64,000 nt of DNA from Prevotella sp. HUN102 (GCF_000688375.1 NZ_JIAF01000004.1:744001-808000), one strand, 5' to 3'. Counted from the stretch's first letter, positions 1-9,647 are shown. Numbers and translations: made by a program. Notes: generated by a model not told the origin, from the sequence alone.

Positions 1-841
1 TAATCATTGCAATCTTGATGCAGGCACCATAGATGCCGAGTTGCGTGCGGGCTTCCTCTGCCGAACCGTCGAAAGCGTATGGAAAGATTATCTGCGACGC
101 ACATTGGTTGAGCTGTCCTGCGAGTCCCATAATCAGGAGTGGGAAGGTGTAGCCGAGCATACGCCTGCAAGTGCCCTTGTCGAAGCTGTATCGGATGCCG
201 GAAAGCTCTTTCCAGAGCATCAAAAGCATGGCAATGGTGCAGAAAAGGTTGATATAGAAAATCCAAACTACGTCGAGCGAGAAGTTGGCATCGTATATTC
301 CGAACGGATTCAGCTTGAAATAAGGCAATACAACGAGGTACAGCAGGTTGAGAACGATATTGAATGTGATGTTCAGCATCTTTAAAGTGGCAAACTTTAT
401 TGGCCTGTGCTTGCAGCGCAGATAGGCGAACGGGATGGCTGCAAAGGCATCAATGGCCACCGTTATGTACATCACGAGGATGTATTCAGGGTGGTCTGCA
501 TAGCCGAGCATTGTGGCAATAGACTGATTGAAGAGGACGATGACAGCCATAAAGAGCAATGAAGTCATTCCGACCATCTTCAGAGTGGTCGCATAAACTT
601 TGTCGGGATCCTCGCCTTCCTTGCTCATAAATCGGAAGAAAGTGGTTTCCATACCATACGTGAGCAACACGATGAGGAGTGCTACGTAGGCATAAACGTT
701 GGTAATGATGCCATACTGCCCGCCGGCAGCATTGAATTTGGCAGTTTGAATCGGCACCAACAGGTAGTTGATGAAGCGAGCCGCAATGCTGCTCAGACCG
801 TAGATTGCGGTGTCTTTTGCCAGTGATTTTAAGTTTGCCAT
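1..841 (-). CDS. Polysaccharide/oligosaccharide flippase, N-terminal part (cut by window edge)
   Basis: The reverse strand reads from an ATG at 841 off the left edge, giving about 280 residues without a stop. The protein starts MANLKSLAKDTAIYGLSSIA and is made of alternating hydrophobic helices, for example the segments around VAIDAFAAIPFAYLRC and LLIMGLAGQLNQ. This is the pattern of the MATE-like/Wzx polysaccharide biosynthesis family, which moves lipid-linked sugar units across the inner membrane. The early helix with conserved YG and R, followed by an FFRF-type segment, fits that family. The C-terminal third is outside the window, so length and exact subfamily cannot be judged. The next gene (spmAB-like) is co-directional, 77 nt upstream. 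Confidence 0.8.
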   Translation of the reverse strand, partial: MANLKSLAKDTAIYGLSSIAARFINYLLVPIQTAKFNAAGGQYGIITNVYAYVALLIVLLTYGMETTFFRFMSKEGEDPDKVYATTLKMVGMTSLLFMAVIVLFNQSIATMLGYADHPEYILVMYITVAIDAFAAIPFAYLRCKHRPIKFATLKMLNITFNIVLNLLYLVVLPYFKLNPFGIYDANFSLDVVWIFYINLFCTIAMLLMLWKELSGIRYSFDKGTCRRMLGYTFPLLIMGLAGQLNQCASQIIFPYAFDGSAEEARTQLGIYGACIKIAMI

Positions 842-918
842 TTGTATTTTGTTCTTATTTCTTTGTTGTTGATGTGCCGAATATCTGATTTTCGCCCTGA
901 AAGAAGGCTGTCTTATGG

Positions 919-2145
919 TCAGAAGAATATGTAACAGATGGCTATTGCTGCAATCACTCCGGCCAAATCGGCAAGCAGTCCGGCTGGCAAAGCGTGTCGG
1001 GTGTATCTGATACTGACACTTCCGAAGTACACTGCAAGCACGTAGAACGTGGTATCGGTAGCTCCTTGGAAGATGCAACTGAGACGACCGGCGAACGAAT
1101 CTGCGCCAAAATTCGTCATTGTTTCCTGCATCAGGCCACGTGCGCCGCTTCCCGATAGTGGCTTCATAAATGCTGTGGGCAGCGCATCAACGAATTTTGT
1201 ATCCAATCCACACATCTCCACACACCAGCGGATGCCCCCGATGAGCATATCCATCGCCCCCGAAGCTCTGAATGCTGCTACGGCCACGAGTATTGCCACG
1301 AGATACGGAATGATTCTCACGGCTGTTGTGAACCCTTCCTTGGCTCCTTCCACGAAGGAATCGTAAACATTGATGCGCTTATAGAAGCCGGCTGCAATGA
1401 AGAGCACGATAATCGACATTATAATAAGGTTGGAAGCAACCGTGCTCACCTTGTCAATCGTGGGCTGATCCATCTGTCCGAATCCCCATATTATCAGTCC
1501 TACGGAACCTGCAAGACCGAGAATCGTGCCCAGAAGGACGGGCTGAAGCAGATTGATGCGCTGCCAGAGCGACGTAATGATAATGCCGGCGATGGTGGCA
1601 ACGGTGGTTGCGAGCAGGATAGGAATGAACACATCGGTGGGCGAGGCAGCTCCGTTGCTGCTCCGGAAAGCGAGAATGCTCGTGGGAATGATGGTCAGTC
1701 CCGATGTGTTCAGCACGAGAAACATTATCATCGGATTGGTAGCCGTGTCCTTCCGTGCGTTCAGTTCCTGCATCTGTGCCATCGCCTTCAGTCCGGTAGG
1801 CGTGGCTGCGTTGTCGAGACCGAGCATATTCGATGCGATGTTCATAAAGATGGACCCCATCACGGGATGATTCCGTGGAATATCAGGGAAGAGCTTGCTG
1901 AAAACAGGGCTGAGCAGCTTTGCAAGTGCATTCACGATTCCCGCCCTTTCGCCTATCTTCATAATGCCGAGCCACAATGCCAGCACACCCGTAAGGCCGA
2001 GAGAAATTTCAAAAGCAGACTTGGAAGAGTCGGTAATGGCTTTTACCATCGTCTCGAAAATCGTGGTGTCGCCCATTGCGAGCGCAATGATTCCGAAGAT
2101 GAAGGCAATCAGAAAGAAAGCTATCCAGATATAGTTTAAAACCAT
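919..2145 (-). CDS. Fused SpmA/SpmB-type nucleoside-recognition (Gate) membrane protein
   Basis: 408 residues, almost entirely hydrophobic helices. The N-terminal half (about 1-200) resembles SpmA, with a segment carrying MGSIFMNIASNMLGLDNAA. The C-terminal half (about 215-408) resembles SpmB, with SGSGARGLMQETM and FQGATDTTFYVLAVYF. Both halves belong to the nucleoside-recognition (Gate) family. In spore formers SpmA and SpmB are separate proteins; fused versions are common in Bacteroidetes, which do not sporulate, so the spore name says nothing about function here. It is probably an inner-membrane transporter of unknown substrate. It starts at ATG 2145 and lies alone between the flippase gene and a terminator. 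Confidence 0.85.
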   Translation of the reverse strand: MVLNYIWIAFFLIAFIFGIIALAMGDTTIFETMVKAITDSSKSAFEISLGLTGVLALWLGIMKIGERAGIVNALAKLLSPVFSKLFPDIPRNHPVMGSIFMNIASNMLGLDNAATPTGLKAMAQMQELNARKDTATNPMIMFLVLNTSGLTIIPTSILAFRSSNGAASPTDVFIPILLATTVATIAGIIITSLWQRINLLQPVLLGTILGLAGSVGLIIWGFGQMDQPTIDKVSTVASNLIIMSIIVLFIAAGFYKRINVYDSFVEGAKEGFTTAVRIIPYLVAILVAVAAFRASGAMDMLIGGIRWCVEMCGLDTKFVDALPTAFMKPLSGSGARGLMQETMTNFGADSFAGRLSCIFQGATDTTFYVLAVYFGSVSIRYTRHALPAGLLADLAGVIAAIAICYIFF

Positions 2146-2240
2146 AGATAATAATGTGCTTATGCGTGCATAGAGTTGATACGATACGCAAAAGTAATAC
2201 TTTTTACCGATAATTGCAATATATAAGGTAAAAAGTAACC

Positions 2241-2282
2241 AAAAAGCCCTGCTTTGCCATTTTTGGAGCAGAGCAGGGATTT
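2241..2282 (-). terminator. Terminator downstream of the NlpE-like gene
   Basis: Read on the minus strand, CCCTGCT pairs with AGCAGGG (2247-2253 with 2272-2278). Three further pairs follow after one mismatch, and a CTTTTT run comes after the stem. It lies just past the stop of the 2313-2729 gene and before the start of the SpmA/SpmB-like gene. Confidence 0.65.
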
Positions 2283-2312
2283 TGTGTTTGTGCCGATGGA
2301 ATCGGCATCTTT

Positions 2313-2729
2313 TTACTTCTTGAGCTTCAAGTTGTAAGCCTCGCCGCTATCAGCAAGGTCAAAGCTGTTTACCATTCTTACGGTAGAATCGTTTACAATC
2401 TTGAATACAGTCGTATCGTTCTCGCCTGCGAGCTTGTAGTAAGAAGCTGAATCGGTCTTCATAACAGAGTACTTACCGTTCATAAGTTCTGTTGTGTCGG
2501 TGCCTGATTCGCGCATCTTGTAAGATCTAGCCAAGCTGTAAGTGGAATCCTTCTCTACAAGCACGAGCTTATAGTTTATTTCTGCCACGTCAGCACCCGG
2601 GAAAGTGCCTTCGTAAACTACTGAGTCAGTCTTTGTGCTGTCAGCACCTTCAGTTGCTTTCTCTGCGGGCTTGTTGTTGCAAGCCACCATTGCTGCACAC
2701 GCAGCTACCAAAAACATAATTTTCTTCAT
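2313..2729 (-). CDS. NlpE-like small lipoprotein
   Basis: The ORF is open upstream to 2786, but the ATG at 2729 gives a clean lipoprotein signal: MKKIMFLVAACAAMVAC with the lipid-bearing Cys at residue 17. The mature part carries YEGTFPGADVAEINYKLVL, which matches the N-terminal domain of NlpE (copper resistance/envelope stress lipoproteins, typically Y-x-G-x-x-P-x-A-D-C-x-G-I). The Cys normally following the AD pair is a Val, and the CxxC seen in E. coli NlpE is absent, so metal binding by that pair is not expected. 138 residues, close to one NlpE_N domain. It sits at the 3' end of a run of minus-strand lipoprotein genes behind a TonB-dependent receptor, so an envelope role linked to that locus is possible but inferred. 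Confidence 0.7.
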   Translation of the reverse strand: MKKIMFLVAACAAMVACNNKPAEKATEGADSTKTDSVVYEGTFPGADVAEINYKLVLVEKDSTYSLARSYKMRESGTDTTELMNGKYSVMKTDSASYYKLAGENDTTVFKIVNDSTVRMVNSFDLADSGEAYNLKLKK

Positions 2730-2788
2730 TGTCTTTTTTTTAATGTGGTTGATAAATATTCGTTGTTTATAACTCTGAAATTTCAATT

Positions 2789-3274
2789 TTATTGTATCAG
2801 CTTGATACTAATTGATTTTAATTCCTGATATCCCGTGATGTCGGTGGTGCGAATCATAAAATGATAATCGCCCGGCTGCACGTTGGCAGGTATCTGAATG
2901 TCTTGTCCGATAATGTAGGTCAGCGTTCCCACAGGGATTTTGAAGTCCTTATTGTAAATCCATACGTTTGCCGCAGCCTCCTTCTTTTCGTCCAACGGAC
3001 ATTCTCCGGCTTCCGTGCTGTGGCTGTGGTGGTCGAAATTATTGTGGATTTCGATGTTGTAGCTCCCTAAACCAACGTTGTCCTTCAGTACATAGCGCAC
3101 CGGAATGATGTCGCCGAGATGATATACCTGACAGTTTTCGGGCATTGCCACGATACCTTCGCCGGTGATGGTTGGCTTCTGTGAGTCGATTTCCTCGTCG
3201 TTGCTTGAGCACGAGAAGAGACCGAGTGCGAGCATTGCTGATAAAAATAATGTGCCTGTTTTCTTCATTTTCAT
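2789..3274 (-). CDS. DUF4625-type lipoprotein with histidine cluster
   Basis: Either ATG 3274 or ATG 3268 can start the protein; the reading frame extends further but only these give a lipoprotein signal (KKTGTLFLSAMLALGLFSC). The mature 140 residues form a single Ig-like domain of the DUF4625 family, a Bacteroidetes lipoprotein family often found beside TonB-dependent receptors. The stretch IEIHNNFDHHSHST puts four histidines within nine residues, and a CPLDEKKE segment follows. This supports metal binding but does not prove it. It lies between another lipoprotein gene and the NlpE-like gene, all co-directional. Confidence 0.75.
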   Translation of the reverse strand: MKMKKTGTLFLSAMLALGLFSCSSNDEEIDSQKPTITGEGIVAMPENCQVYHLGDIIPVRYVLKDNVGLGSYNIEIHNNFDHHSHSTEAGECPLDEKKEAAANVWIYNKDFKIPVGTLTYIIGQDIQIPANVQPGDYHFMIRTTDITGYQELKSISIKLIQ

Positions 3275-3406
3275 TCTTGTTATGGATTCGGGACAGGGGA
3301 ATCCGTCTTCAATCGCTGCTTGTTGTTTCCGATCAATCTCGTTAATCAGCACAGCTTCATCGGCGAAATCCCCCAGTCCGTTCCTCCGTTTTCGGGCAGA
3401 AAACGT

Positions 3407-4159
3407 TTATTTGATTTCAAAATCCTCTATTTCTGCTGTGTTTTTGTGGCCTTCAACCTCTACTGTGTAGTGGAAGTGGCACTTGCCCTTGGCTGCCTTT
3501 GCGGGAACGGTAATCTCTTCCTCGAATGTGAAGTTTGATTTACCGATATACTTTGCCAATACCGCCTCTTCAAGCTCAACCTCCCATTCGCCGGAACCGT
3601 GGAATTCGAGTTCCATTTCCGTTACAGGCTTTGCGGCATCGAGACTTGCTACGGTAGCTTTTACGATGACTTTGTCGCCTGCCTTTGCCGATGTAATGGG
3701 CTTGTGTGTAGCCTTGTCGAGAATATCGACAGAAACCTTCGCAGTCTTGATAATCAATTTTACATCGCCTGAAACCACTTTCTGCTTATTCTCCATATCG
3801 GTAACCTTGAGGAACACCTTGTAGTTGCCTTCAGCGAATGTAGAAGGAATATCGATGTGCTCGTGGAATGTTGCTGCGAGAACGCCGACATACTTGCCCG
3901 TGTCGTATTTCTTTGTCAGAACCTGCGTGCCGTCAGCCTTGGTCATCTCCACTTCGATGAGTTTAATCTTGGCATTTGTAATGATGTTCGCCTCCAAATG
4001 CATATCGCTGCCGATGGTAGCTTCGCCGTCGTGGCCGAACTTGGCATTGTTGATTTCTATGCTTGATTCTACTGGCTTGTCATCATCGCTGCAAGAGGTC
4101 ATAGACATAGTGAAAACACTCAGAAGTGCAAAAGCACCTAATAAAAATTTATTTTTCAT
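3407..4159 (-). CDS. Two-domain lipoprotein related to DUF4625
   Basis: 250 residues from ATG 4159. The signal MKNKFLLGAFALLSVFTMSM ends in a lipobox with Cys 23, followed by an acidic SDDDKP tether typical of surface-directed Bacteroidetes lipoproteins. Two beta-rich domains follow (about 30-135 and 138-250). The first has AATFHEHIDIPSTFAEGNYK, the second VPAKAAKGKCHFHYTVEVEG. In both, a short HxH motif sits just before or after the penultimate strand, which suggests an internal duplication with a metal site in each copy. It is the lipoprotein nearest the TonB-dependent receptor of locus A, separated from it by a repeat element. The function is probably capture of a ligand for the receptor (inference). 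Confidence 0.7.
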   Translation of the reverse strand: MKNKFLLGAFALLSVFTMSMTSCSDDDKPVESSIEINNAKFGHDGEATIGSDMHLEANIITNAKIKLIEVEMTKADGTQVLTKKYDTGKYVGVLAATFHEHIDIPSTFAEGNYKVFLKVTDMENKQKVVSGDVKLIIKTAKVSVDILDKATHKPITSAKAGDKVIVKATVASLDAAKPVTEMELEFHGSGEWEVELEEAVLAKYIGKSNFTFEEEITVPAKAAKGKCHFHYTVEVEGHKNTAEIEDFEIK

Positions 4160-4219
4160 TGTGATAATTTTTTGCGAGACCGAAGTCTCAAGTTTATAAA
4201 TTTAAGATCTGTAATACTC

Positions 4220-4345
4220 TCGTTGTTTTTAGATTTGTAAGTGTTTGAAAATCAGTATATATTTTCTTGGTTTTCATTCTTGCGAAGAATGCACGGCAAT
4301 CTTCGCACGTTTGCGCTGCATTTTTGCGAAGATTGTTTTGCATTT
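4220..4345. repeat. Composite GCGAAGAATG repeat element, copy 1
   Basis: The block contains TTGCGAAGAATGC, GCAATCTTCGCA and TTTTTGCGAAGATTG, i.e. alternating forward and inverted copies of one core. The left end carries the conserved flank (CTGATTTTCAAACACTTAC when read on the minus strand). It lies between the receptor stop and the start of the two-domain lipoprotein gene. Confidence 0.7.
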
Positions 4346-4427
4346 ATCGGACATTTGCAAATCATCTTGTTTTTATCTGTTTTAAAAGATCGTTTTTCTT
4401 CCGAATCGGGGCTGCGAAGTCTGCTTC

Positions 4428-6584
4428 TCAGAAGTCCAGTCCTATCATTAGCGCAATGTTTCTTCCGGGTTCCGGAACATCAATGAGGCGATAGTAGCTG
4501 GTGTGGTCGTAATACTTTCTGTTGAGCAGATTCTCTGCGTTGAGGCTTATCTTGAGCACCTTTTCTCGGAGCGTGAACTGTTTTCCCGCCGTCATATTCA
4601 GAGTGTAGTAGCCCGGAGTGGGTTCTTCGGGAGGAACAATGTCTTTCTGCGCACCCACGAAATGGGCGTTGAGCGACACATATCCCTCGTTGCCCGGCTT
4701 GTTCTGTGCGATGATATACTTGACGCTTGCATCCACGGACCACGGCGTTGAGAACGGAAGAGAGTAGCCCTTCTTCTGTCCTGAGAGCTGTTCGGCATAG
4801 AGATATTCGCCCTTCAGCTCTGCCTCGAGGTCGGTACGGATCTTCCACGTTGCGATTGCCTCGAATCCCCATCTGAACACGCGCGCCTGTGTGTAGTGAT
4901 ACAGTTGCAAGCCCTCGTAGTATTCGGGCGTCGGGTTCATATAGATGTAGTTCGGGAAATAGTTGAAGTAAGGCTCAAATTCGAACGAGAGCACGCTGTT
5001 CTGCCACGTGATGCCTGCGTCAAGCTGATAGGATTCCTCCGGTTTCAGGTTGGCATTGCCCTTTTCGTAGCGGAAGATGTTGTAGTTCACGCCGTCAGCG
5101 CCCAACTCTTTTGCCACAGGCACTCGGAAACTCTTGCCGATGTTGCTCTTGAATATCCAGTTGCCGGTGGAATAACTCAAGCCTGCCGACCAGGTAAGAC
5201 TGTTGAACGACCGGTTGATGTCGCTCGAACGTTGCTTGTAGAGCGAGTCCGTGCCGTTGTATGGGGTCTTGTACCAGTCGTTGTAGCTGTGGATTCTGGA
5301 ACGGATGTGGTCGTATCTCACTCCGGCATTCACTCGGAGGTTGTTGGATATGATGTATCGGTACATAGCATACGCACCGGATGAGAACATTTCAAAGTCG
5401 GGAACGATGAATCCCCACCCCGAACGGCGGTTGTGCTGATATTCAATGTTTGCCCCGAAGTTGAAGAACTGCGCCACGCCGAAGTTCCATTTCGTGTCGA
5501 TGTTTGCCGAATAGGTGCTCTTGTTGAACTTGCGTTCCAGTGAATCCGAGGGTTTTGGCATATAGCCGTGCGAGACAGGCTCTGAAAGTTCCTTGCGGAG
5601 ATTGTTCTGAAAGGCGAGGTTTACGGTAAAGTCGAGCTTTCCTAATGCGAAGTTCGTGATGTTCTGCACCTTGAAATGGTTTACGCTCTGGTAGGGAAGG
5701 TCGATGTCCCGTCGTCGGCTGTCGTAGTCTATATCCGAAAGTCTCACTTCTATGCCGTGTGCATTGGCGAAGAATCCACTCTTGGAATAGGAGTCTGAGA
5801 GCTTCAGAATATTCGTGAATCTGTCATTTCTGTAGCCCAGCGCAATGCTTCCGTCCCGTTCCTTGCCTGCCGTATTGCGGAGGCATTTGTCTTTTAAGTG
5901 GATATAGTAGGAATAATACTGAATGGAATCAGTTGGAACCTTGTAGTCGGCGTAGTCTATCAGCGTGAGGTTGGTTCCCCAGAAGAAGTTTCCGGTCTTG
6001 CCTTCCAGCCTTGCCGATGCGCCTAACGCCTCGTTGTTGGTACGGGAGAATAGCGAAACATAGCCCTGAAATGGCTTTTCAGGGTTGAAATAGCTGTGCA
6101 GATTGATGACTCCGGCAATGGCATCCGAACCGTAGAGAAGGGCTGAAGGACCTTTGAGTATTTCTATTCTGTCTACTGCAAACTGGTCTATTTCCAAGCC
6201 GTGGTCGTCGCCCCATTGCTGCCCCTCGTGCTTGATGCCGTCCTGTGCCACAGCCATTCGGTTGAATCCAAGCCCGCGGATGGCAGGTTTCGACTGTCCG
6301 GAGCCGATGCTCATTGCCTTTACGCCGGGGATTCCACGGAGTGTCTGCATCAGACTGCCCGAGAAATTGGTCTGCAGATAGCTGCGGTCAATATTGATTG
6401 TATTGACCGACGACCGCATTTTGGTAGCTTTTTTCTGGCTTCCGGTAACGGTAACGTTCTTCATTACCACGGTGGTGTCGAGGTCGTTTCCCGTTTTATA
6501 GGAGTTTGCAGCATTTATCGGCAGACCGATAAATGCACACAATGCAGTCATAGATAGAATAATTGCCGAGATAGCTTTATTCAT
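4428..6584 (-). CDS. TonB-dependent outer-membrane receptor (locus A)
   Basis: 718 residues. A signal peptide of about 25 residues is followed by a plug domain: VTVTGSQKKATKM, RGIPGVKAMSIGSGQSKPAI, then QQWGDDHGLEIDQFAVDRIE and ILKGPSALLYGSDAIAGVIN. The remaining ~500 residues are amphipathic barrel strands ending in GRNIALMIGLDF with the usual terminal Phe. There is no carboxypeptidase-like N-terminal extension, so it is not SusC-type. The QQWGxDHGLEID plug signature is seen in Bacteroidetes receptors for metals or metal complexes. A small Cys/His membrane protein is encoded upstream and lipoproteins with His clusters downstream, so metal uptake is the best guess. Which metal cannot be told. 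Confidence 0.88.
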   Translation of the reverse strand: MNKAISAIILSMTALCAFIGLPINAANSYKTGNDLDTTVVMKNVTVTGSQKKATKMRSSVNTINIDRSYLQTNFSGSLMQTLRGIPGVKAMSIGSGQSKPAIRGLGFNRMAVAQDGIKHEGQQWGDDHGLEIDQFAVDRIEILKGPSALLYGSDAIAGVINLHSYFNPEKPFQGYVSLFSRTNNEALGASARLEGKTGNFFWGTNLTLIDYADYKVPTDSIQYYSYYIHLKDKCLRNTAGKERDGSIALGYRNDRFTNILKLSDSYSKSGFFANAHGIEVRLSDIDYDSRRRDIDLPYQSVNHFKVQNITNFALGKLDFTVNLAFQNNLRKELSEPVSHGYMPKPSDSLERKFNKSTYSANIDTKWNFGVAQFFNFGANIEYQHNRRSGWGFIVPDFEMFSSGAYAMYRYIISNNLRVNAGVRYDHIRSRIHSYNDWYKTPYNGTDSLYKQRSSDINRSFNSLTWSAGLSYSTGNWIFKSNIGKSFRVPVAKELGADGVNYNIFRYEKGNANLKPEESYQLDAGITWQNSVLSFEFEPYFNYFPNYIYMNPTPEYYEGLQLYHYTQARVFRWGFEAIATWKIRTDLEAELKGEYLYAEQLSGQKKGYSLPFSTPWSVDASVKYIIAQNKPGNEGYVSLNAHFVGAQKDIVPPEEPTPGYYTLNMTAGKQFTLREKVLKISLNAENLLNRKYYDHTSYYRLIDVPEPGRNIALMIGLDF

Positions 6585-6594
6585 TTCAATGATT

Positions 6595-6796
6595 TAAATA
6601 TGTGAGTCTTTAATCTTGTTCGCTTACAGGCATTTGCGTCATAGCACGGTAAACGAATGGCTGTGCCTTCCCTGCTGGTTGTTTCATACCGTTATAGCCC
6701 ACAACAGTCCGAAAGGAATACTCCTTTCAGCCAATGCGCTACGATAATCCTTGGTCAGCGAAAGCGTGTTTTGGCTAAATCCGTAAAACGTCGGAC
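6595..6796 (-). pseudogene. Intergenic stretch with decayed or repeat-derived coding frame
   Basis: On the minus strand, one frame stays open for about 40 codons after the upstream gene, including SLTKDYRSALAERSIPFGL and LLWAITV. After the first stop it continues as NNQQGRHSHSFTVL, stop, RKCL, stop. It has no plausible start. The same kind of interrupted peptide is known to me as a recurrent short hypothetical protein in Prevotella genomes, which would make this a dispersed intergenic repeat rather than a gene; I could not verify this. GAAAGGA (6711-6717) and TCCTTTC (6722-6728) form a perfect 7-bp hairpin with loop ATAC inside it. Confidence 0.4.
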
Positions 6797-7147
6797 TTAT
6801 GCCAAATCGTAAACTGGTGGTCCTCTGAGGGGCAGCGTATCTTTCCCGGTGCGGTAATAGCCTACGGCGTAGAACGTGAGAGCGATACTTATAAGTATGG
6901 GAACGATGGTTCCAATGTGGATAGTGTCGGCTTTGAGGAAACTGAAGAATGCAAAATGACAGATTTGGCAGTCATCAGCGTTGTGTCCGACGGCGTGCTG
7001 TGCCGAAACGCTCGTCTGTTGAGAACTTTCTGCATACTCTTCGAGATGACAAACGTGCAGCGTTTTAACTACCATCGGCAGTGTGAAAACCACCAATAGC
7101 AGCCAAGCCATAATGGCTTTCTTCGTGCTGTGTTTGTAAATATTCAT
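6797..7147 (-). CDS. Small Cys/His-rich membrane protein (DUF2946-like), locus A
   Basis: 116 residues. An N-terminal membrane helix (about 12-28) is followed by KTLHVCHLEEY, then a loop with two more histidines and DDCQICHFAFFSF, a second helix (about 78-97) and the C-terminal tail LRGPPVYDLA. The order HxCH, CxxCH, second helix, RGPP tail matches the small DUF2946-type proteins encoded beside metal-related TonB-dependent receptors in proteobacteria; the assignment by motif is mine. It is encoded directly upstream of the receptor and has its own promoter. A second protein with the same plan is at 36371-36697 beside another receptor. Confidence 0.65.
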   Translation of the reverse strand: MNIYKHSTKKAIMAWLLLVVFTLPMVVKTLHVCHLEEYAESSQQTSVSAQHAVGHNADDCQICHFAFFSFLKADTIHIGTIVPILISIALTFYAVGYYRTGKDTLPLRGPPVYDLA

Positions 7148-7173
7148 CTGTTGGAGTTCAATATCTCAATATG

Positions 7174-7204
7174 CAAAGGTAAGAAGTTTGTGGAATTGAC
7201 CAAA
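7174..7204 (-). promoter_or_regulatory. -33/-7 promoter of locus A
   Basis: On the minus strand TTTG (7204-7201) is followed after 19 nt by TACCTTTG (7181-7174), a textbook Bacteroidetes promoter. The start codon of the small membrane protein is 26 nt downstream. Confidence 0.75.
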
Positions 7205-7341
7205 ATATTAAATGATAAACTTGTTAATTTAACAAATATTTTACCTAATTTGTTCTATATCACATTATTATATATGCTAAGGCGATACAAGACCATCTTT
7301 GATTTGCATTGTATTTGTGTTTCAACTGAAATGCAGAAAAC

Positions 7342-7383
7342 AAAAAAACTCCTGCAAACCACCCTTGGTTGCAGAAGTTTTTC
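7342..7383 (-). terminator. Terminator of pnp
   Basis: On the minus strand CTTCTGCAACC and GGTTTGCAGGAG form a stem around AAGGGT, followed by a run of seven T. It starts about 20 nt past the pnp stop. Confidence 0.8.
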
Positions 7384-7403
7384 AATTTATTCAGAGATTG
7401 TGA

Positions 7404-9647
7404 TTAATCGTTGTTCTCTTCGTTGTTGTGGCGACGGTCCTCACGGCGTGGACGACGCTCGCCACGGTCGCTGCGTTCGCCACGCGGACGACGCTGCGGC
7501 TCTACATAGCCTTCGGGCTTGTCGAGCAGACAACGGCGTGAAAGCTTGTACTTTCCGGTCTTAGGATCGATGTCAAGGAGCTTAACCTGCACCTTGTCGC
7601 CTTCCTTAATGCCTGATTCTTCAACTGTCTCAAGACGCTTCCAGTCGATTTCCGAGATGTGGAGAAGACCGTCCTTGCCGGGCAGAATCTCTACGAAGCA
7701 GCCGTAAGGCATAACCGAACGCACCGTTCCCTCGTAGGTTTCGCCGATTTCCGGTACTGCAACGATAGCCTTGATCTTGCCCAAAGCCGCGTCAATGGAG
7801 GTCTTGTTAGGAGCAGAAACCTGAATCTTGCCTACGCCATCAACCTCGTCTATCGTGATGGTGGCACCGGTATCTTCCTGCATCTGCTGGATAATCTTGC
7901 CGCCGGGACCGATGATAGCACCGATAAATTCCTTTGGAATCTCCATTGCAACAATGCGTGGAACCTGTGGTTTCATTTCTTCGCGCGGCTCTGCGATGGT
8001 TTCGGTAATCTTTCCGAGGATATGTTCGCGTGCAGCCTTAGCCTGCATCAAAGCCTTTTCAAGGATTTCAAAGGAAAGACCGTCGCACTTGATGTCCATC
8101 TGTGTGGCTGTGATACCGTCCTTTGTACCCGTTGTCTTGAAGTCCATATCGCCCAAGTGGTCCTCGTCGCCGAGAATATCGCTGAGGATAGCATACTTCT
8201 CTTCGCCCGGATTCTTGATCAGTCCCATTGCAATACCTGATACTGGCTTCTTGATTGGAACGCCGGCATCCATCAATGCAAGTGTACCGGAGCAAACCGT
8301 TGCCATAGATGACGAACCGTTTGACTCGAGAACCTGACTTACCAAGCGAATCGTGTAAGGGAAATCTTCAGGAATCATACCCTTCAAACCACGCCAAGCC
8401 AAATGACCGTGCCCGATTTCGCGACGGCCTACGCCACGCTGTGCCTTAGCTTCGCCTGTACAGAATGGAGGGAAGTTATAGTGGAGGAGGAAACGCTGAT
8501 AGCTCTTGTCGAGTACGTTGTCCACCATCTTCTCATCGAGCTTTGTACCGAGCGTACAAGTAGCCAGAGCCAATGTTTCGCCACGCTGGAAGTATGCGCT
8601 TCCGTGAGGCATTGGCAACGGACTTACCTCGCACCAGATAGGACGAATCTCATCTGTTGCACGGCCGTCCATACGCTTTCCTGTGTCGAGAACGCTGCGG
8701 CGCATAGAATCGCGCTCAACGTCTGCAAAGTAACGTTCGATCATTGCGTGTTTCTCGTCGAGGTCGTCAGCTGAAAGGTCTGCGTGCGCTGCATCGTAAG
8801 ACTCGATGAAATCTGCCAGAATCTTAGCATAAACCTCACCGCGGTGCTTCTTGTCCGCGTCGCCGCTCTGTGCCTGTGCGTAGCAGGCGTCGTAGGTTTC
8901 CTTCTTCACTTGCTCGCGGAGCTCCTCGTCGTTGGTCTCGTCGTTGTACTCGCGCTTAACGTCTGTGCCGAGTTCCTTGGCGAGTTCTTCCTGAATTTCG
9001 CACATCGGCTTGATAGCCTCGTGTGCAACCTTCAGTGCGTCGATGAGATCCTGTTCCGTTACCTCGTCCATCTCGCCTTCCACCATCATAATGTTGTCCT
9101 TTGTTGCGCCGACCATAATGTCCATATCGGCAGACTTCATTTGTTCGAAGGTAGGATTGATAACGTATTCGCCGTTTACACGGGCAACGCGAACCTCTGA
9201 AATAGGATGTTCGATTGGAATATCTGAACACTGCATTGCTGCCGATGCCGCAAAACCTGCGAGTGCATCGGGCATATCAACGCCGTCAGCGGAAAGAAGC
9301 ATTACGGTAACGAATACTTCTGTGTGATAGTCTGAGGGGAAAAGTGGACGAAGCACACGGTCTACAAGACGCGATGTCAGGATTTCGTCGTCGTTGGCTT
9401 TGCCTTCGCGCTTTGTGAATCCACCCGGGAAACGGCCTGCGGCAGCGTACTGCTCGCGATAATCTACTTGCAAAGGCATAAAGTCTGTTCCTGGAACTGC
9501 CTCTTTAGCTGCACAAACAGTAGCGAGAAGCACAGTATTGCCCATACGGAGCACTGCGGCGCCATCAGCCTGCTTTGCAACCTTTCCAGTTTCAATCGTG
9601 ATGGTTCTACCATCTGCCAATTGAAGAGTTTTCGTAATTACGTTCAT
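7404..9647 (-). CDS. pnp: Polyribonucleotide nucleotidyltransferase (PNPase)
   Basis: 747 residues with the full PNPase layout. There are two RNase PH-like domains (about 1-215 and 330-560) separated by a helical linker, then a KH domain with [13 protein letters not shown] (about 570) and an S1 domain starting near [20 protein letters not shown]. The enzyme degrades RNA 3' to 5' using phosphate and works in the cytoplasm. The second PH domain has the catalytic region [14 protein letters not shown]. The last ~35 residues are a low-complexity basic/acidic tail rich in Arg, Gly and Glu ([17 protein letters not shown]), longer than the E. coli C-terminus and common in Bacteroidetes. It starts at ATG 9647, is monocistronic and ends at a strong terminator. 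Confidence 0.97.
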   Translation of the reverse strand: MNVITKTLQLADGRTITIETGKVAKQADGAAVLRMGNTVLLATVCAAKEAVPGTDFMPLQVDYREQYAAAGRFPGGFTKREGKANDDEILTSRLVDRVLRPLFPSDYHTEVFVTVMLLSADGVDMPDALAGFAASAAMQCSDIPIEHPISEVRVARVNGEYVINPTFEQMKSADMDIMVGATKDNIMMVEGEMDEVTEQDLIDALKVAHEAIKPMCEIQEELAKELGTDVKREYNDETNDEELREQVKKETYDACYAQAQSGDADKKHRGEVYAKILADFIESYDAAHADLSADDLDEKHAMIERYFADVERDSMRRSVLDTGKRMDGRATDEIRPIWCEVSPLPMPHGSAYFQRGETLALATCTLGTKLDEKMVDNVLDKSYQRFLLHYNFPPFCTGEAKAQRGVGRREIGHGHLAWRGLKGMIPEDFPYTIRLVSQVLESNGSSSMATVCSGTLALMDAGVPIKKPVSGIAMGLIKNPGEEKYAILSDILGDEDHLGDMDFKTTGTKDGITATQMDIKCDGLSFEILEKALMQAKAAREHILGKITETIAEPREEMKPQVPRIVAMEIPKEFIGAIIGPGGKIIQQMQEDTGATITIDEVDGVGKIQVSAPNKTSIDAALGKIKAIVAVPEIGETYEGTVRSVMPYGCFVEILPGKDGLLHISEIDWKRLETVEESGIKEGDKVQVKLLDIDPKTGKYKLSRRCLLDKPEGYVEPQRRPRGERSDRGERRPRREDRRHNNEENND

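Noticed and set aside
1867..2139. Plus-strand ORF opposite the SpmA/SpmB-like gene
   Set aside because: No start context or family likeness; the minus frame encodes conserved membrane helices.
6601..6796. Cobalamin-type riboswitch in the leader of the locus A receptor
   Set aside because: No conserved GCCACTG-type core or proper paired elements could be found; the stretch fits a decayed coding frame or repeat better.
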